Shown here: one piece after another, positions 18,681 to 27,322 of the stretch
Numbering within the stretch: the stretch's first letter is position 1
How the letters are laid out: every line of letters begins with the position of its first letter
Assembly (NCBI GenBank): GCA_913049815.1
Contig: CAJWYI010000002.1
Coordinates: forward strand, 1-60,820
Reading direction: 5' to 3'
DNA from: an uncultured Gammaproteobacteria bacterium
Lineage (GTDB): Bacteria; Pseudomonadota; Gammaproteobacteria; Pseudomonadales; Azotimanducaceae
Length of the DNA stretch: 60,820 bases
Translations under genes and position numbers: made by a program
The notes under the pieces: generated by a model
Told to the model about the DNA's origin: nothing
The model's database searches: none
The model's input: only the letters and a program-made list of their open reading frames with translations

Positions 18681-19658
18681 ATGAGCATCAAACTAGTCAA
18701 ACATGAGAACGTCAGCGGGGACGCCAGCAAAGCCGACCAGGGTTTTGGTCGCGTCGCTGCCGACCAGCCACCGCAGTTTGATCCACACGGGCAAACCATG
18801 GCTGCATATGATTTCTTTGCAGAAACCGGCTATGTCGTGCTCGCTGATTGTCTGAACACGCAGGAAGTGGCTCACTTAAATGAGTTCTATGATCGCACTC
18901 AGGAACAGACCCCCGAGACGTGGGGTATTCGCGATAGGCCAAAGGTTCATCACCGCAATCAAGGTCTGATCTATTCGCAGCCGCTGCTGGATAACCCTGA
19001 ACTCGACCCCTATACACAGCATCCGCGCTCGTTCCCCGTCGTCTGCGAGATCCTAGGCGGAGAAGAGCACGTTCGATTCAGCGAGTTCAACTTTCGTGAA
19101 GCTCCGGAGAATGCTGGCGTTGGTGCGATGAACTTCCACCACGACGCGGTCAGGCCTGATCGCCTGGTTCGCAAACCCTATATGCCCGTGGATTGGGTAT
19201 GTGCCATCCACTATCTCACTGATGTCACCCACGAGACGCCGGCGTTCTGCGTCGTACCAGGCAGCAACCGTTTCAACAGTCTGCGGGAAGCATATGAAGC
19301 ACTGGAGGATGACTATCAGGAGGTGCCGATCCACGGTAAAGCCGGAACTTGTGTGCTCTATGACACGGCAACCTTCCACACCCGCTTCGACGGTGATGGC
19401 ATTAAAGGTCGGCGGACCTGGCACCAATACTACGCCCGAGGCGGGTTCCTGAGAAGTTCGTTGCCAACATCAGATCGTTATGTGCGACCACCAACCCCGG
19501 TGCTGACCGACTGGAATGTGTTCCCCGAACGACTCGCATTGAGCGAAGACCCCAAGAAGCGTCTGTTCTTTTCTCATTGGAATACCGCGCAATGCGAGTG
19601 GGTAGCTTCGGGATTTAGCAATGCCGTAAGAAATGCAATGCCGCGGGGCAGGGAATAA
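18681..19658 (+). CDS. Phytanoyl-CoA dioxygenase family protein (PhyH 2)
   Basis: 325 aa. The family start (FFAETGYVVLADCLN) and the iron motif HHD near residue 153 (NFHHDAV) are clear; a distal His in ATFHTRFDG and Arg in KGRRTWHQYY complete the site. ATG 18681 follows GGAG; an upstream in-frame ATG at 18594 has no good ribosome site. Sequence similarity to the neighbouring PhyH 1 is low by eye, so this is not a recent tandem duplication. A hairpin follows the stop. Confidence 0.85.
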   Translation: MSIKLVKHENVSGDASKADQGFGRVAADQPPQFDPHGQTMAAYDFFAETGYVVLADCLNTQEVAHLNEFYDRTQEQTPETWGIRDRPKVHHRNQGLIYSQPLLDNPELDPYTQHPRSFPVVCEILGGEEHVRFSEFNFREAPENAGVGAMNFHHDAVRPDRLVRKPYMPVDWVCAIHYLTDVTHETPAFCVVPGSNRFNSLREAYEALEDDYQEVPIHGKAGTCVLYDTATFHTRFDGDGIKGRRTWHQYYARGGFLRSSLPTSDRYVRPPTPVLTDWNVFPERLALSEDPKKRLFFSHWNTAQCEWVASGFSNAVRNAMPRGRE

Positions 19659-19690
19659 TTTTGGGATTAAAGAAAACAGCGATCCCAAAA
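19659..19690 (+). terminator. Hairpin after PhyH 2
   Basis: Nine-base perfect stem TTTTGGGAT (19659-19667) / ATCCCAAAA (19682-19690) with a 14-base loop, directly after the stop codon. There is no T-run downstream, but the stem begins with T4 and ends with A4. Probably stops or protects the transcript. Confidence 0.4.
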
Positions 19691-19838
19691 TCCGCCGCTA
19701 GAAAGTGTTGGCGACCCTATTTCTACCCTGAACCCAAATTAGCCTACATCTTTCCAAACCAAATAGAAGGCTCCGGATATGGCGCATAAATTGCATCAAA
19801 GAATAATGTCTCCCGTCCCATAACCCGGGGATCTATTT

Positions 19839-20969
19839 ATGCGCAGCACTTACATGACTTCAGCGATCATCGCTGTTGCAGTCCTCCTCTGGCTGAGTTC
19901 AGGACTCCTTCGCGAGCCCAGACCCGAACTTCCCCAGACAATTATTGAGCGCAACAATATCGTCTCAAGCCAACAATCTGATCGCGCTCCCACGCGAGTC
20001 CGTGCTCGCGTCATCCATGCGAAAGACACCAACCGCACAATAACAATTCGCGGACAAACCCAGAACAAACGAACCGTGGTCACACGGGCCCAGGTGCCTG
20101 GCACGCTGATGAGTCGACCCGTTGAGCGTGGCGATATCGTTCAGAAAGGTGACCTTCTATGCCGACTGTCTGAAGACGACAGACCAGCATTGCTGGCCGA
20201 GGCAAGAGACACCGTGGCACAAGCTGAGATCGAATATGAAGGCAGCCAACGACTCTCTAGGGAAGGCTTGCAATCAGAAACAGCCATTGCGCAAGCGAAG
20301 ACCCGCCTGACCAGTGCAAAGGCCAGATTGATGCAGACGCGGCTCAATTCTCAGCGGACTCGAATCAGCGCACCCTTCGACGGTGTGGTTGAAGATATCC
20401 ACGTTAATGAAGGCGACTACATCACGCCCGGTACGGGTTGCGCCACGGTGGTTGACCTGGATCCCATGCTCGTGACCGGACGTGTCCCAGAAAAGCTGGT
20501 GGATCGATTCAAGCCGGGCGGTCCTGCGACCGCGAGGCTGTCTACAGGGGTTGAAGTTACTGGCGCGATCACCTTCGTGGGCCGCCTGTCAGACCCAGCA
20601 ACTCGGACCTATGCTTTTGAGGTTCAGATCGACAATCCAGACAGCAGAATTCCCAGCGGTGTAACCGCGACTATCGAAGTTCCAACAGGGCGTGTCACAG
20701 CTCAACAAGTGCCTCCCTCCGTACTAGCTTTGAACGACGATGGACAACTGGGCGTACGTGCGGTTGATGACGATGGCGTCGTGGAGTTCCACATAATCGA
20801 TGTCGTCAATGAAGATGACTACGGCGCCTGGGTCACAGGGCTGCCTGAGGTGGCTACCATCATCACTGTCGGTCAGGAACTGGTCGTGCATGGCGAAGTG
20901 GTCGATGTTGTGCTCACTGAGCCTTTGGATACGCCATCCGCAGAACGCACGAGCATCGGCGCGCTGTAA
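19839..20969 (+). CDS. RND efflux periplasmic adaptor (membrane fusion protein)
   Basis: 376 aa HlyD/AcrA-type adaptor. Residues 6-23 form a signal anchor and no lipoprotein Cys follows, so it is held by a membrane helix. Lipoyl-like half-motifs (RGDIVQKGDLLCRL; APFDGVVEDIHVNEGDYI) flank a predicted coiled-coil hairpin at about residues 100-165. The C-terminal part is beta-rich. It links an inner-membrane RND pump to an outer-membrane channel. The RND pump gene begins 21 bases downstream. No outer-membrane factor gene is in the window. Confidence 0.88.
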   Translation: MRSTYMTSAIIAVAVLLWLSSGLLREPRPELPQTIIERNNIVSSQQSDRAPTRVRARVIHAKDTNRTITIRGQTQNKRTVVTRAQVPGTLMSRPVERGDIVQKGDLLCRLSEDDRPALLAEARDTVAQAEIEYEGSQRLSREGLQSETAIAQAKTRLTSAKARLMQTRLNSQRTRISAPFDGVVEDIHVNEGDYITPGTGCATVVDLDPMLVTGRVPEKLVDRFKPGGPATARLSTGVEVTGAITFVGRLSDPATRTYAFEVQIDNPDSRIPSGVTATIEVPTGRVTAQQVPPSVLALNDDGQLGVRAVDDDGVVEFHIIDVVNEDDYGAWVTGLPEVATIITVGQELVVHGEVVDVVLTEPLDTPSAERTSIGAL

Positions 20970-20990
20970 TCAATTGGATCGGGTACTTTT

Positions 20991-23900
20991 ATGAACGCAT
21001 TGATCGACGCCGCCGTTACGCGAACACGAACAACGCTGTTGCTGATGGGGATGGTCTTGATCGCCGGTCTGATCGGGCTCAACTCCATTTCCATTGAAGC
21101 AGAACCCACGATCGAAGTACCGTTCTTCGCGGTGATGATCTACCACGAGGGGATCTCTCCAGAGGACTCTGAGCGACTGCTCGTAATGCCCATGGAGAAG
21201 GAGCTCCGCAGCGTTGAGGGCGTCAGGGAATTAACCGCCTACGCCTCTGAGGGGAGTGCCAATCTCGTCGTTGAATTCGATGCAACCTTTGACCTAAACG
21301 AGGCGCTGGTTGACGTCCGTGAAGCCGTCGATCGCGCCAAACCCGAGCTACCATCGACCGCTGAAGAACCGATAATTCAGGAACAAACCGCCAGCGAATA
21401 CCCAATCCTCCAAATCAATTTTGTCGCTGAGGATGTTCCAGAACGTACGCTTTACAACCTTGCACTCGATATCCGCAACGAAATTGAAGCACTGCCAGAG
21501 GTCCTGGAAGCTCAGATGCAGGGACATCGGGAAGAAGTACTCGAAGTCATCATTAATCCAGCAGCGCTTGAGGCCTATGAGCTCTCCGCAGAAGAACTCA
21601 TCAACACAATCGTTCGTAACAATCGGCTGATTCCCGCCGGCGCCATCGATACCGGTGAAGGACGTTTCTCAGTCAAAGTACCGAGCGTCATCGAGACCGC
21701 ACGTGACGTCTACGACCTACCGGTTCGAGCGAACGGCGATGCAGTCGTCATGCTCCGTGATGTCGCGGAGGTTCGAAGAACGTTCAAAGACCGAGTCTCG
21801 TATGCACGAGTGAATGGCAAGCGCGCCATCTCACTGAATATGATCAAACGCGCTAATGCCAACATCATCGACACAGTTGATAAGGCCAAGGCAATTGTTG
21901 AACGTCATCGACCCAACTTGCCGAGCAAGATCGAAGTGTCCTATACACAGGAGCAGGCCCCCTTTGCAGAAAGACAGGTGGCGGAGCTGCAGGGCAATAT
22001 TCTAACAGCACTCGCGCTTGTCATGATTCTCGTGGTCGCCGCAATGGGCTTTCGAAGCGGGATCATTGTCGGGATGGGGATTCCAGTATCGTTCCTATTC
22101 TCGCTCGTCATCCTTACATACATCGGCTTCACTTTTAACTTCATGGTGATGTTCGGGATGTTGCTCGGTCTTGGCATGCTGATCGACGGCGCTATCGTTG
22201 TTACCGAATATGCCGATCGGAAGATGACCGAAGGACTACCTCGACAACAAGCGTTCTCCATTGCCGCAAAACGGATGTTCTGGCCGGTTGTTGCGTCTGT
22301 TGCGACGACGTTAGCAGCATTCCTGCCGCTTATGTTCTGGCCCGGAGTTCCTGGTAAGTTTATGCGGTATCTGCCCGTGACGGTCTTCTGTGTTTTGTCG
22401 GGGTCGCTGTTGTATGCATTGGTATTCGGGCCCGCACTGGGCGCCGTCCTCGGTAAGGCAGGCGCACGTAACCAGCACGCGGTCGATACCTTGAAGGAAC
22501 TAGAGGACGGCGACCCCACATTACTGGATGGCATTACTGGTGCTTATGCCCGGGCGCTACGCTGGTGTAGTCTCCATGCGGGACTCACGTTCCTCGTGAC
22601 ACTATCAGTTCTAATTGGCAGTTTCATGCTTTACGGTCAGACCGGTCGCGGCATCATCTTCTTCTCCGATACGCAGGCTATGTATGGCCGCATAACAGTC
22701 CGCGCACTCGGCAATCTCTCCGTCGACGACATCAACTATCTTGTCAAGGAAGTGGAACAGGAGGTACTGGATATCGAGGGTGTCAAAACGATGAACACCA
22801 TGACGCTCATGCCAGGAGAAGCCTCCCGCTTTGGCATGGACCGTATCGGCGTCATCTTCATAGAACTCCACGAAGAGTTTGATCGAGAGATGCTGGGGAA
22901 CGACATCTTCGAGCTAATCCGGGAACGCACACAAGACTTCCCCGGCATCAGCGTAGAACTGGCCCGAATGGAACAAGGACCACCGGTCGGTAAACCCATT
23001 CAGCTGGAGTTTTCTTCCCAAGAAAAGACGTTACTGGAGCCAACCGTCCGTCGTGTTCGCGACTTTATGAATACGCTAGATGGAGTGCGGGATATCGATG
23101 ACACCAGATCGCTTCCAGGTATTGAATGGAAGCTCAGCGTTGACCGTGCACAGGCAGCGCTATACGGCGCTGATGTCACGTTGGTTGGGATTGCCGTGCA
23201 ACTGGTCACCGGCGGCGTCAAGGTCGGTGAATATCGACCAGATCGTGCTGATGATGCTGTCGATATCCGTGTACGTTTCCCGGAGGAAAGTCGTGGAATC
23301 GGTGCGCTGGATGATCTTCGTATCATGACCGGGGGAGGCTCGATTCCTATCAGCAACTTCGTGACCCGAGAACCGGTACCCAACGTCGATACGATTCAAC
23401 GAATCGATGGCATCCCAGTCGAGTTTATTCGGGCGGACGTGGCACCCGGGGTTCTAGCCGACACGAAGGTGGGCGAGATACAGGCCTGGCTCAACACAGA
23501 GGAATTTGATGAGCGCATCGATATCTCTTTTCGGGGAGCAAATGAGGAACAGGCTGAATCCATAGGGTTTGTGACAGGAGCCTTTGGACTTTCGCTGCTG
23601 TTGATGTTTGTGCTACTGGTGACTCAGTTCAACAGCTTGTATCAATCCGTATTGATTCTTTTTGCCGTGGTGATGTCTACAGCTGGCGTGTTGTTGGGGC
23701 TCGTTATTCTCGGTTCCCCCTTCAGCGCAATCATGACAGGCACCGGTGTGGTGGCACTGGCCGGGATCGTGGTGAACAACAACATTGTACTCATCGACAC
23801 GTACAACAAGATCAAACAAGTGCACCCCGAACTAGACTACGTGTCGGTGATTGTCCGAACCGGCGCACAGCGCCTCAGACCGGTGGTACTCACGACCGTG

Positions 23901-24170
23901 ACGACCATATTTGGACTGCTGCCGCTGGCCAGCAATTTCAGTATCGACCTCGTGAATCGCAACATCATCTATGGTGGTCAGCTATCAACATTCTGGGTCC
24001 CACTTTCACAGGCCATCGTCTCAGGACTGGCGTTCGCGTCCATCCTGACACTCTTCGCAACCCCTGCCATGTTGGCGTTACCCTATCGACTCCGCGAGTT
24101 CACGGGTCGGATCCGTACACTATTCCCTCAGCGAACTACCACTGAACCGACGGTTCAACCCGGGGGTTAA
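20991..24170 (+). CDS. RND-family efflux pump (HAE1-like)
   Basis: 1059 aa, the usual size for AcrB-like pumps, with a membrane helix at residues ~12-30, two large periplasmic loops and two six-helix bundles. Conserved blocks include GMGIPVSFLFSLVIL, LGMLIDGAIVVTEYADRK near residue 395 and GIVVNNNIVLIDTYNK near 925. In AcrB the TM4 proton relay is Asp-Asp; here only one Asp (IDG) is present, as in some uncharacterised HAE1-like pumps. Operon partner of the adaptor just upstream. Substrate unknown. Confidence 0.9.
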   Translation: MNALIDAAVTRTRTTLLLMGMVLIAGLIGLNSISIEAEPTIEVPFFAVMIYHEGISPEDSERLLVMPMEKELRSVEGVRELTAYASEGSANLVVEFDATFDLNEALVDVREAVDRAKPELPSTAEEPIIQEQTASEYPILQINFVAEDVPERTLYNLALDIRNEIEALPEVLEAQMQGHREEVLEVIINPAALEAYELSAEELINTIVRNNRLIPAGAIDTGEGRFSVKVPSVIETARDVYDLPVRANGDAVVMLRDVAEVRRTFKDRVSYARVNGKRAISLNMIKRANANIIDTVDKAKAIVERHRPNLPSKIEVSYTQEQAPFAERQVAELQGNILTALALVMILVVAAMGFRSGIIVGMGIPVSFLFSLVILTYIGFTFNFMVMFGMLLGLGMLIDGAIVVTEYADRKMTEGLPRQQAFSIAAKRMFWPVVASVATTLAAFLPLMFWPGVPGKFMRYLPVTVFCVLSGSLLYALVFGPALGAVLGKAGARNQHAVDTLKELEDGDPTLLDGITGAYARALRWCSLHAGLTFLVTLSVLIGSFMLYGQTGRGIIFFSDTQAMYGRITVRALGNLSVDDINYLVKEVEQEVLDIEGVKTMNTMTLMPGEASRFGMDRIGVIFIELHEEFDREMLGNDIFELIRERTQDFPGISVELARMEQGPPVGKPIQLEFSSQEKTLLEPTVRRVRDFMNTLDGVRDIDDTRSLPGIEWKLSVDRAQAALYGADVTLVGIAVQLVTGGVKVGEYRPDRADDAVDIRVRFPEESRGIGALDDLRIMTGGGSIPISNFVTREPVPNVDTIQRIDGIPVEFIRADVAPGVLADTKVGEIQAWLNTEEFDERIDISFRGANEEQAESIGFVTGAFGLSLLLMFVLLVTQFNSLYQSVLILFAVVMSTAGVLLGLVILGSPFSAIMTGTGVVALAGIVVNNNIVLIDTYNKIKQVHPELDYVSVIVRTGAQRLRPVVLTTVTTIFGLLPLASNFSIDLVNRNIIYGGQLSTFWVPLSQAIVSGLAFASILTLFATPAMLALPYRLREFTGRIRTLFPQRTTTEPTVQPGG

Positions 24171-24179
24171 CCGGCGGCG

Positions 24180-25163
24180 CTAAACGGCCGCAATCGCTGC
24201 TTGCATGGTCTCCTGGGTCACGGCCCAGCGATCTTCTCCCCAGGGCATCGGCATAAGCACGGGATGTTCAACACCCGCCCCAATGTACCCTTTCACGAAA
24301 CCCGTCACCTCTTCGGAGGACCCGATAAAATCGATCGCTTGGATCATCCGCTCTGACACAGCAGCCACCGCGCCATCGCGATCCCGTTTGGCTTGGTGCG
24401 CACGCAAGTCGTCAACCTCATCGGCAAACCCAGCCGCACGAAACATATTGGCGTAGCCATCTGCCATCGCATAATTAAAGAGATCCCGTCGTGCGGAACG
24501 TGCCGACACTTCCAACTCACCGACGGCTGCATGGACGTAAGAGAAGATGCGAGCGTCCCCACCTGCGCGCACTTGTTCGATCGAGGGACCGATGTGGTTG
24601 ACCGGGATATAGTTGAGCAGCACACCATCTGCCACGCTCCCAGCAAGCCTCAACATCTGTGGTCCCAGCGCCGCAAGCACAATCTTCGGCCTACGTTCAC
24701 CCAGGCGGACACCCAGGCGAAAACGTTTCACGGAATAGTAATCGCCTTCAAACGTGACCGATTCGCCTGAAAGACACTCACGTAGTAGAGCGACGTATTC
24801 ACGCATCATTCCAATTGGACGATCCGACAGAGGAATCCCGTGTTGCTTCAGTATGGCTGGCGCAGAAACCCCCAGACCCAGCCAGATATCCCGTTCCGGG
24901 CACAACGCCTGCAAGGTCGCTGCCGTCATCGCCGTCAATGCAGGTGTCCGCAATTGAATGGGAATGATGCCGGTCCCCAGTGACAGACCAGGCGCCGCTT
25001 GCGCGACGCTTCCTAACAGGGTGAATGCGTCGGTGGCCGTGGCTTCGACAGTCCAGATGGATTCATAACCCATGTCCTGCGCCGTCGTGGCTACCTTTGT
25101 AATGGCATCCGGGCCGAGAACGCCCAAACTGCCAAACGTTACGCCCAAGGGTGTTTTACTCAT
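24180..25163 (-). CDS. LLM-class (luciferase-like) flavin-dependent oxidoreductase
   Basis: 327 aa TIM-barrel protein of the F420/FMN luciferase-like family. Characteristic stretches are MGYESIWTVEA, LSLGTGIIPIQLRTP, LGLGVSAPAI, PIGMMREYVALLREC, and PKIVLAALGPQMLRLAG. No signal peptide. It converges with the RND gene and diverges from the SDR gene. Whether it uses F420 or FMN cannot be told. Confidence 0.88.
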   Translation of the reverse strand: MSKTPLGVTFGSLGVLGPDAITKVATTAQDMGYESIWTVEATATDAFTLLGSVAQAAPGLSLGTGIIPIQLRTPALTAMTAATLQALCPERDIWLGLGVSAPAILKQHGIPLSDRPIGMMREYVALLRECLSGESVTFEGDYYSVKRFRLGVRLGERRPKIVLAALGPQMLRLAGSVADGVLLNYIPVNHIGPSIEQVRAGGDARIFSYVHAAVGELEVSARSARRDLFNYAMADGYANMFRAAGFADEVDDLRAHQAKRDRDGAVAAVSERMIQAIDFIGSSEEVTGFVKGYIGAGVEHPVLMPMPWGEDRWAVTQETMQAAIAAV

Positions 25164-25243
25164 TGCTACAGTGCCGCTGTTACGAAATCGGCAGGCAGGA
25201 TACTATGCGGCCCCACTTTGTACACCTACAGACAGGAGTCCCC

Positions 25244-26050
25244 ATGGGAGAGAGATTGAAGGACAAGGTCGCCATTGTGACCGGTGGTAATAGCGGCATT
25301 GGCGCCGAGACGGGTCGAACATTCGCACGAGAAGGTGCCAAAGTGATCTTGATGGCTCGACGCGAGGAACAGGGCAAAGCAGTTGCTCAGGAAATCCGCG
25401 ATGCCGGGGGTGAGGCTCATTTCGTAGGCTGTGATGTTGGCGATAACGACGGCGTTCAGGCGGCCGTGGCGGAAGCCGCTGGGATCTACGGGCGTATTGA
25501 TGTGCTGTTTAATAACGCCGGTGGTGGTGCGGGTAGTAGTTTTCCTAACGAACCGATCGAAGAATTCCAACGTGTCATTCAGATCAACCTCACCGGGACA
25601 TTTTTTGTCAGCCAGGCTGTGTGGCCACACATTGTCGCTGCGGGCGGTGGTGCCGTCGTCAACATGTCTTCCCTGGCAGCACAGCGCGGCTTTAGTCCTG
25701 CAATGAAAGCAGAATATGGTGCAACCGCTTCGTCTTACTACGCCGCCAAAGCAGGGGTGGATGCGTTAACTCGTTACATGGCAGGTGTCGGCGGCGAGGT
25801 CAATATTCGCGTGAACTGTGTGCGACCAGGCCAGATCCTGACACCTGGTGCAACAGGGGGTACCTACAAGAGTGAGGAAGAGGGTGGCAATCACGTTTTT
25901 AAGCGTATGTTCGACTTCAACCAGATTCTTCCTGGTGCCGGACGTTCAGAAGACGTCGCCAATCTCGTGTTGTTTCTGTCTTGCGATGAATCGAAGTTCA
26001 TCACGGGAGAGATGATCAACGTAGATGGAGGGGTGCCTGCCAAACTCTAG
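25244..26050 (+). CDS. Short-chain dehydrogenase/reductase
   Basis: 268 aa classical SDR. The cofactor motif is TGGNSGIG (residues 13-20), the NNAG motif is NNAGGG, the catalytic Ser is in NMSSLAA and Tyr/Lys in SYYAAKAG. C-terminal ITGEMINVDGG is typical of the fabG-like subgroup. ATG 25244 follows CAGGAG at good spacing; the frame stays open upstream but lacks a site. Oxidises or reduces a secondary alcohol or keto group; substrate unknown. Confidence 0.9.
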   Translation: MGERLKDKVAIVTGGNSGIGAETGRTFAREGAKVILMARREEQGKAVAQEIRDAGGEAHFVGCDVGDNDGVQAAVAEAAGIYGRIDVLFNNAGGGAGSSFPNEPIEEFQRVIQINLTGTFFVSQAVWPHIVAAGGGAVVNMSSLAAQRGFSPAMKAEYGATASSYYAAKAGVDALTRYMAGVGGEVNIRVNCVRPGQILTPGATGGTYKSEEEGGNHVFKRMFDFNQILPGAGRSEDVANLVLFLSCDESKFITGEMINVDGGVPAKL

Positions 26051-26080
26051 GCGCATTAGTCCAACCAAAGAAAGCGTCAG

Positions 26081-26098
26081 CGGTTCCTTGAGGAACCG
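26081..26098. terminator. Hairpin between converging SDR and DUF2147 genes
   Basis: Perfect seven-base stem CGGTTCC/GGAACCG with loop TTGA, in the 60-base space between two convergent stop codons. No T-run, so it may be Rho-assisted or only structural. Confidence 0.4.
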
Positions 26099-26111
26099 TC
26101 GACCTTTGGAC

Positions 26112-26564
26112 CTACTTCGTTGCACGCGGGAATACCTGCGTTTGTCCCATCAAAGGTGTTCCGATAAATCCACGAACCGATAGATCATCGCTACCTTTTT
26201 CGAACCAAACCCAACACCGGTATGTACGACCACTTCGAGCATCGTAAAGGGTACCGTCTTCCCAACGACCGCTGTTTGCGTTAAACGTCAAGTCTGTGAA
26301 CATATCGATCCCGACCAGTCGACGTTTACGCATTGACTCATTCTGATTATTAGCATCAGTCGCCTCTGAATCGGGCAAGTCGACAATCTTGCCGAAGTAC
26401 GTACCGTTTTTCGTGTAGAACTCGACCAGCCCCGGTTGTTCCGGGAAACTGAAACGGCCGATCAATCTGCTTGACTCCACTGCACTCGCTAACGCACACG
26501 TCAACGAGAGGAAGCCAACTACCAGACATTGGCATATCACATGCCGAATTGAAGATGGTCGCAT
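26112..26564 (-). CDS. DUF2147 exported protein
   Basis: 150 aa with a signal peptide (MRPSSIRHVICQCLVVGFLS..., cleavage near ALASA). The mature part matches the DUF2147 pattern: LIGRFSFP, GTYFGKIVDLP, a D/N-rich turn, KRRLVGIDMFTDL, WEDGTLYDARSGRTYRCWV and LSVRGFIGTPLMGQTQVFPR. Periplasmic protein of unknown function. ATG 26564 was chosen for the signal peptide and an AGGAA site; an upstream in-frame ATG adds a non-natural stretch. Confidence 0.85.
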   Translation of the reverse strand: MRPSSIRHVICQCLVVGFLSLTCALASAVESSRLIGRFSFPEQPGLVEFYTKNGTYFGKIVDLPDSEATDANNQNESMRKRRLVGIDMFTDLTFNANSGRWEDGTLYDARSGRTYRCWVWFEKGSDDLSVRGFIGTPLMGQTQVFPRATK

Positions 26565-27094
26565 AAGGGTTCCTGGAAAAGGATGTCTCGGTCGCTCTTT
26601 GACTTTCGCCACTTTCACGATATTCATCATCTTCACTACGTTTGGCGCTTTTGACACACTGTATGCCATATTCCACTTGGGGCATTGAGCCCCAATAGCG
26701 CTTCGATGGGTGGGTTGGACTGATCGGCTGACGACAGGACCAACGTTATAAGCCACAGTACAGGAAAATCTATGTCTACTCGATCCAACGGGTCGGTAGT
26801 GCGCTTACATGCCCTAACCAACGGTGCCGAAACGTAAACACTCGGCATCGCCTTTTTTGACTTCTCCCGATTCAACGAATGGTTCTCAAGTGAGCAGGCA
26901 GAAGTCGCAGCATTTGCGCTGAGCGCGTTCAGCGGACGGGGTCGCGACTATACACCGGTCGTGGGTTTCGATAGCTGGTGCAACATCAACATCCATGTCG
27001 GTTAGGTTCTAACAGGTAGTTTCGGTTCGCCCGGCCGGGAACAGTCTGATGTGCTAGGTAAAGCTGTCAGCGTTGACGCGCGATTGGGACGACG

Positions 27095-27113
27095 AGGTGT
27101 CATGATGTCACCT
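27095..27113. promoter_or_regulatory. Possible operator palindrome
   Basis: AGGTGTCATGATGTCACCT is symmetric except at two paired positions and the centre. It lies about 210 bases before the SSF symporter start, where an operator for a substrate-responsive regulator could be. No regulator gene is adjacent, so this is a weak call. Confidence 0.3.
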
Positions 27114-27234
27114 ATAGTTTAAGGAGATTATCGACACGGGCTCATTATCGTTGTCAAAACATCACGCGACCCGTGACCTACGCATTTCGAGGGTAGGAAC
27201 GGAATGCTTGGTTACCACTGCTTCGCCTCAATAT

Positions 27235-27277
27235 GAGGTGAATATCCATGCACCTGCTTGCATGGATGTTTCACCTC
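27235..27277 (+). promoter_or_regulatory. Hairpin around a ribosome-site-like sequence before the symporter
   Basis: The arms GAGGTGAA + ATCCATGCA and TGCATGGAT + TTCACCTC pair with only a small internal bulge, about 17 base pairs with a six-base loop. The left arm contains GAGGTG and ATG 27248, an in-frame start that would be buried. GAGG can also pair with CCTCA at 27227-27231 (CCTCA-ATA-TGAGG), giving two mutually exclusive stems. Could control translation of the symporter. Confidence 0.4.
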
Positions 27278-27322
27278 ACTTCTGATACATATGCGCATCG
27301 TGGTCTGACGTACGGATTACCG

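Larger units (their letters stand above)
26565..27322. other. Long intergenic region with palindromes, no gene recognised
   Basis: 758 bases between the divergent DUF2147 and SSF genes. Both strands are broken by stops, and the short open frames present do not look coding. It holds a 19-base near-palindrome at 27095-27113 and a strong hairpin at 27235-27277, described separately. Confidence 0.6.
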
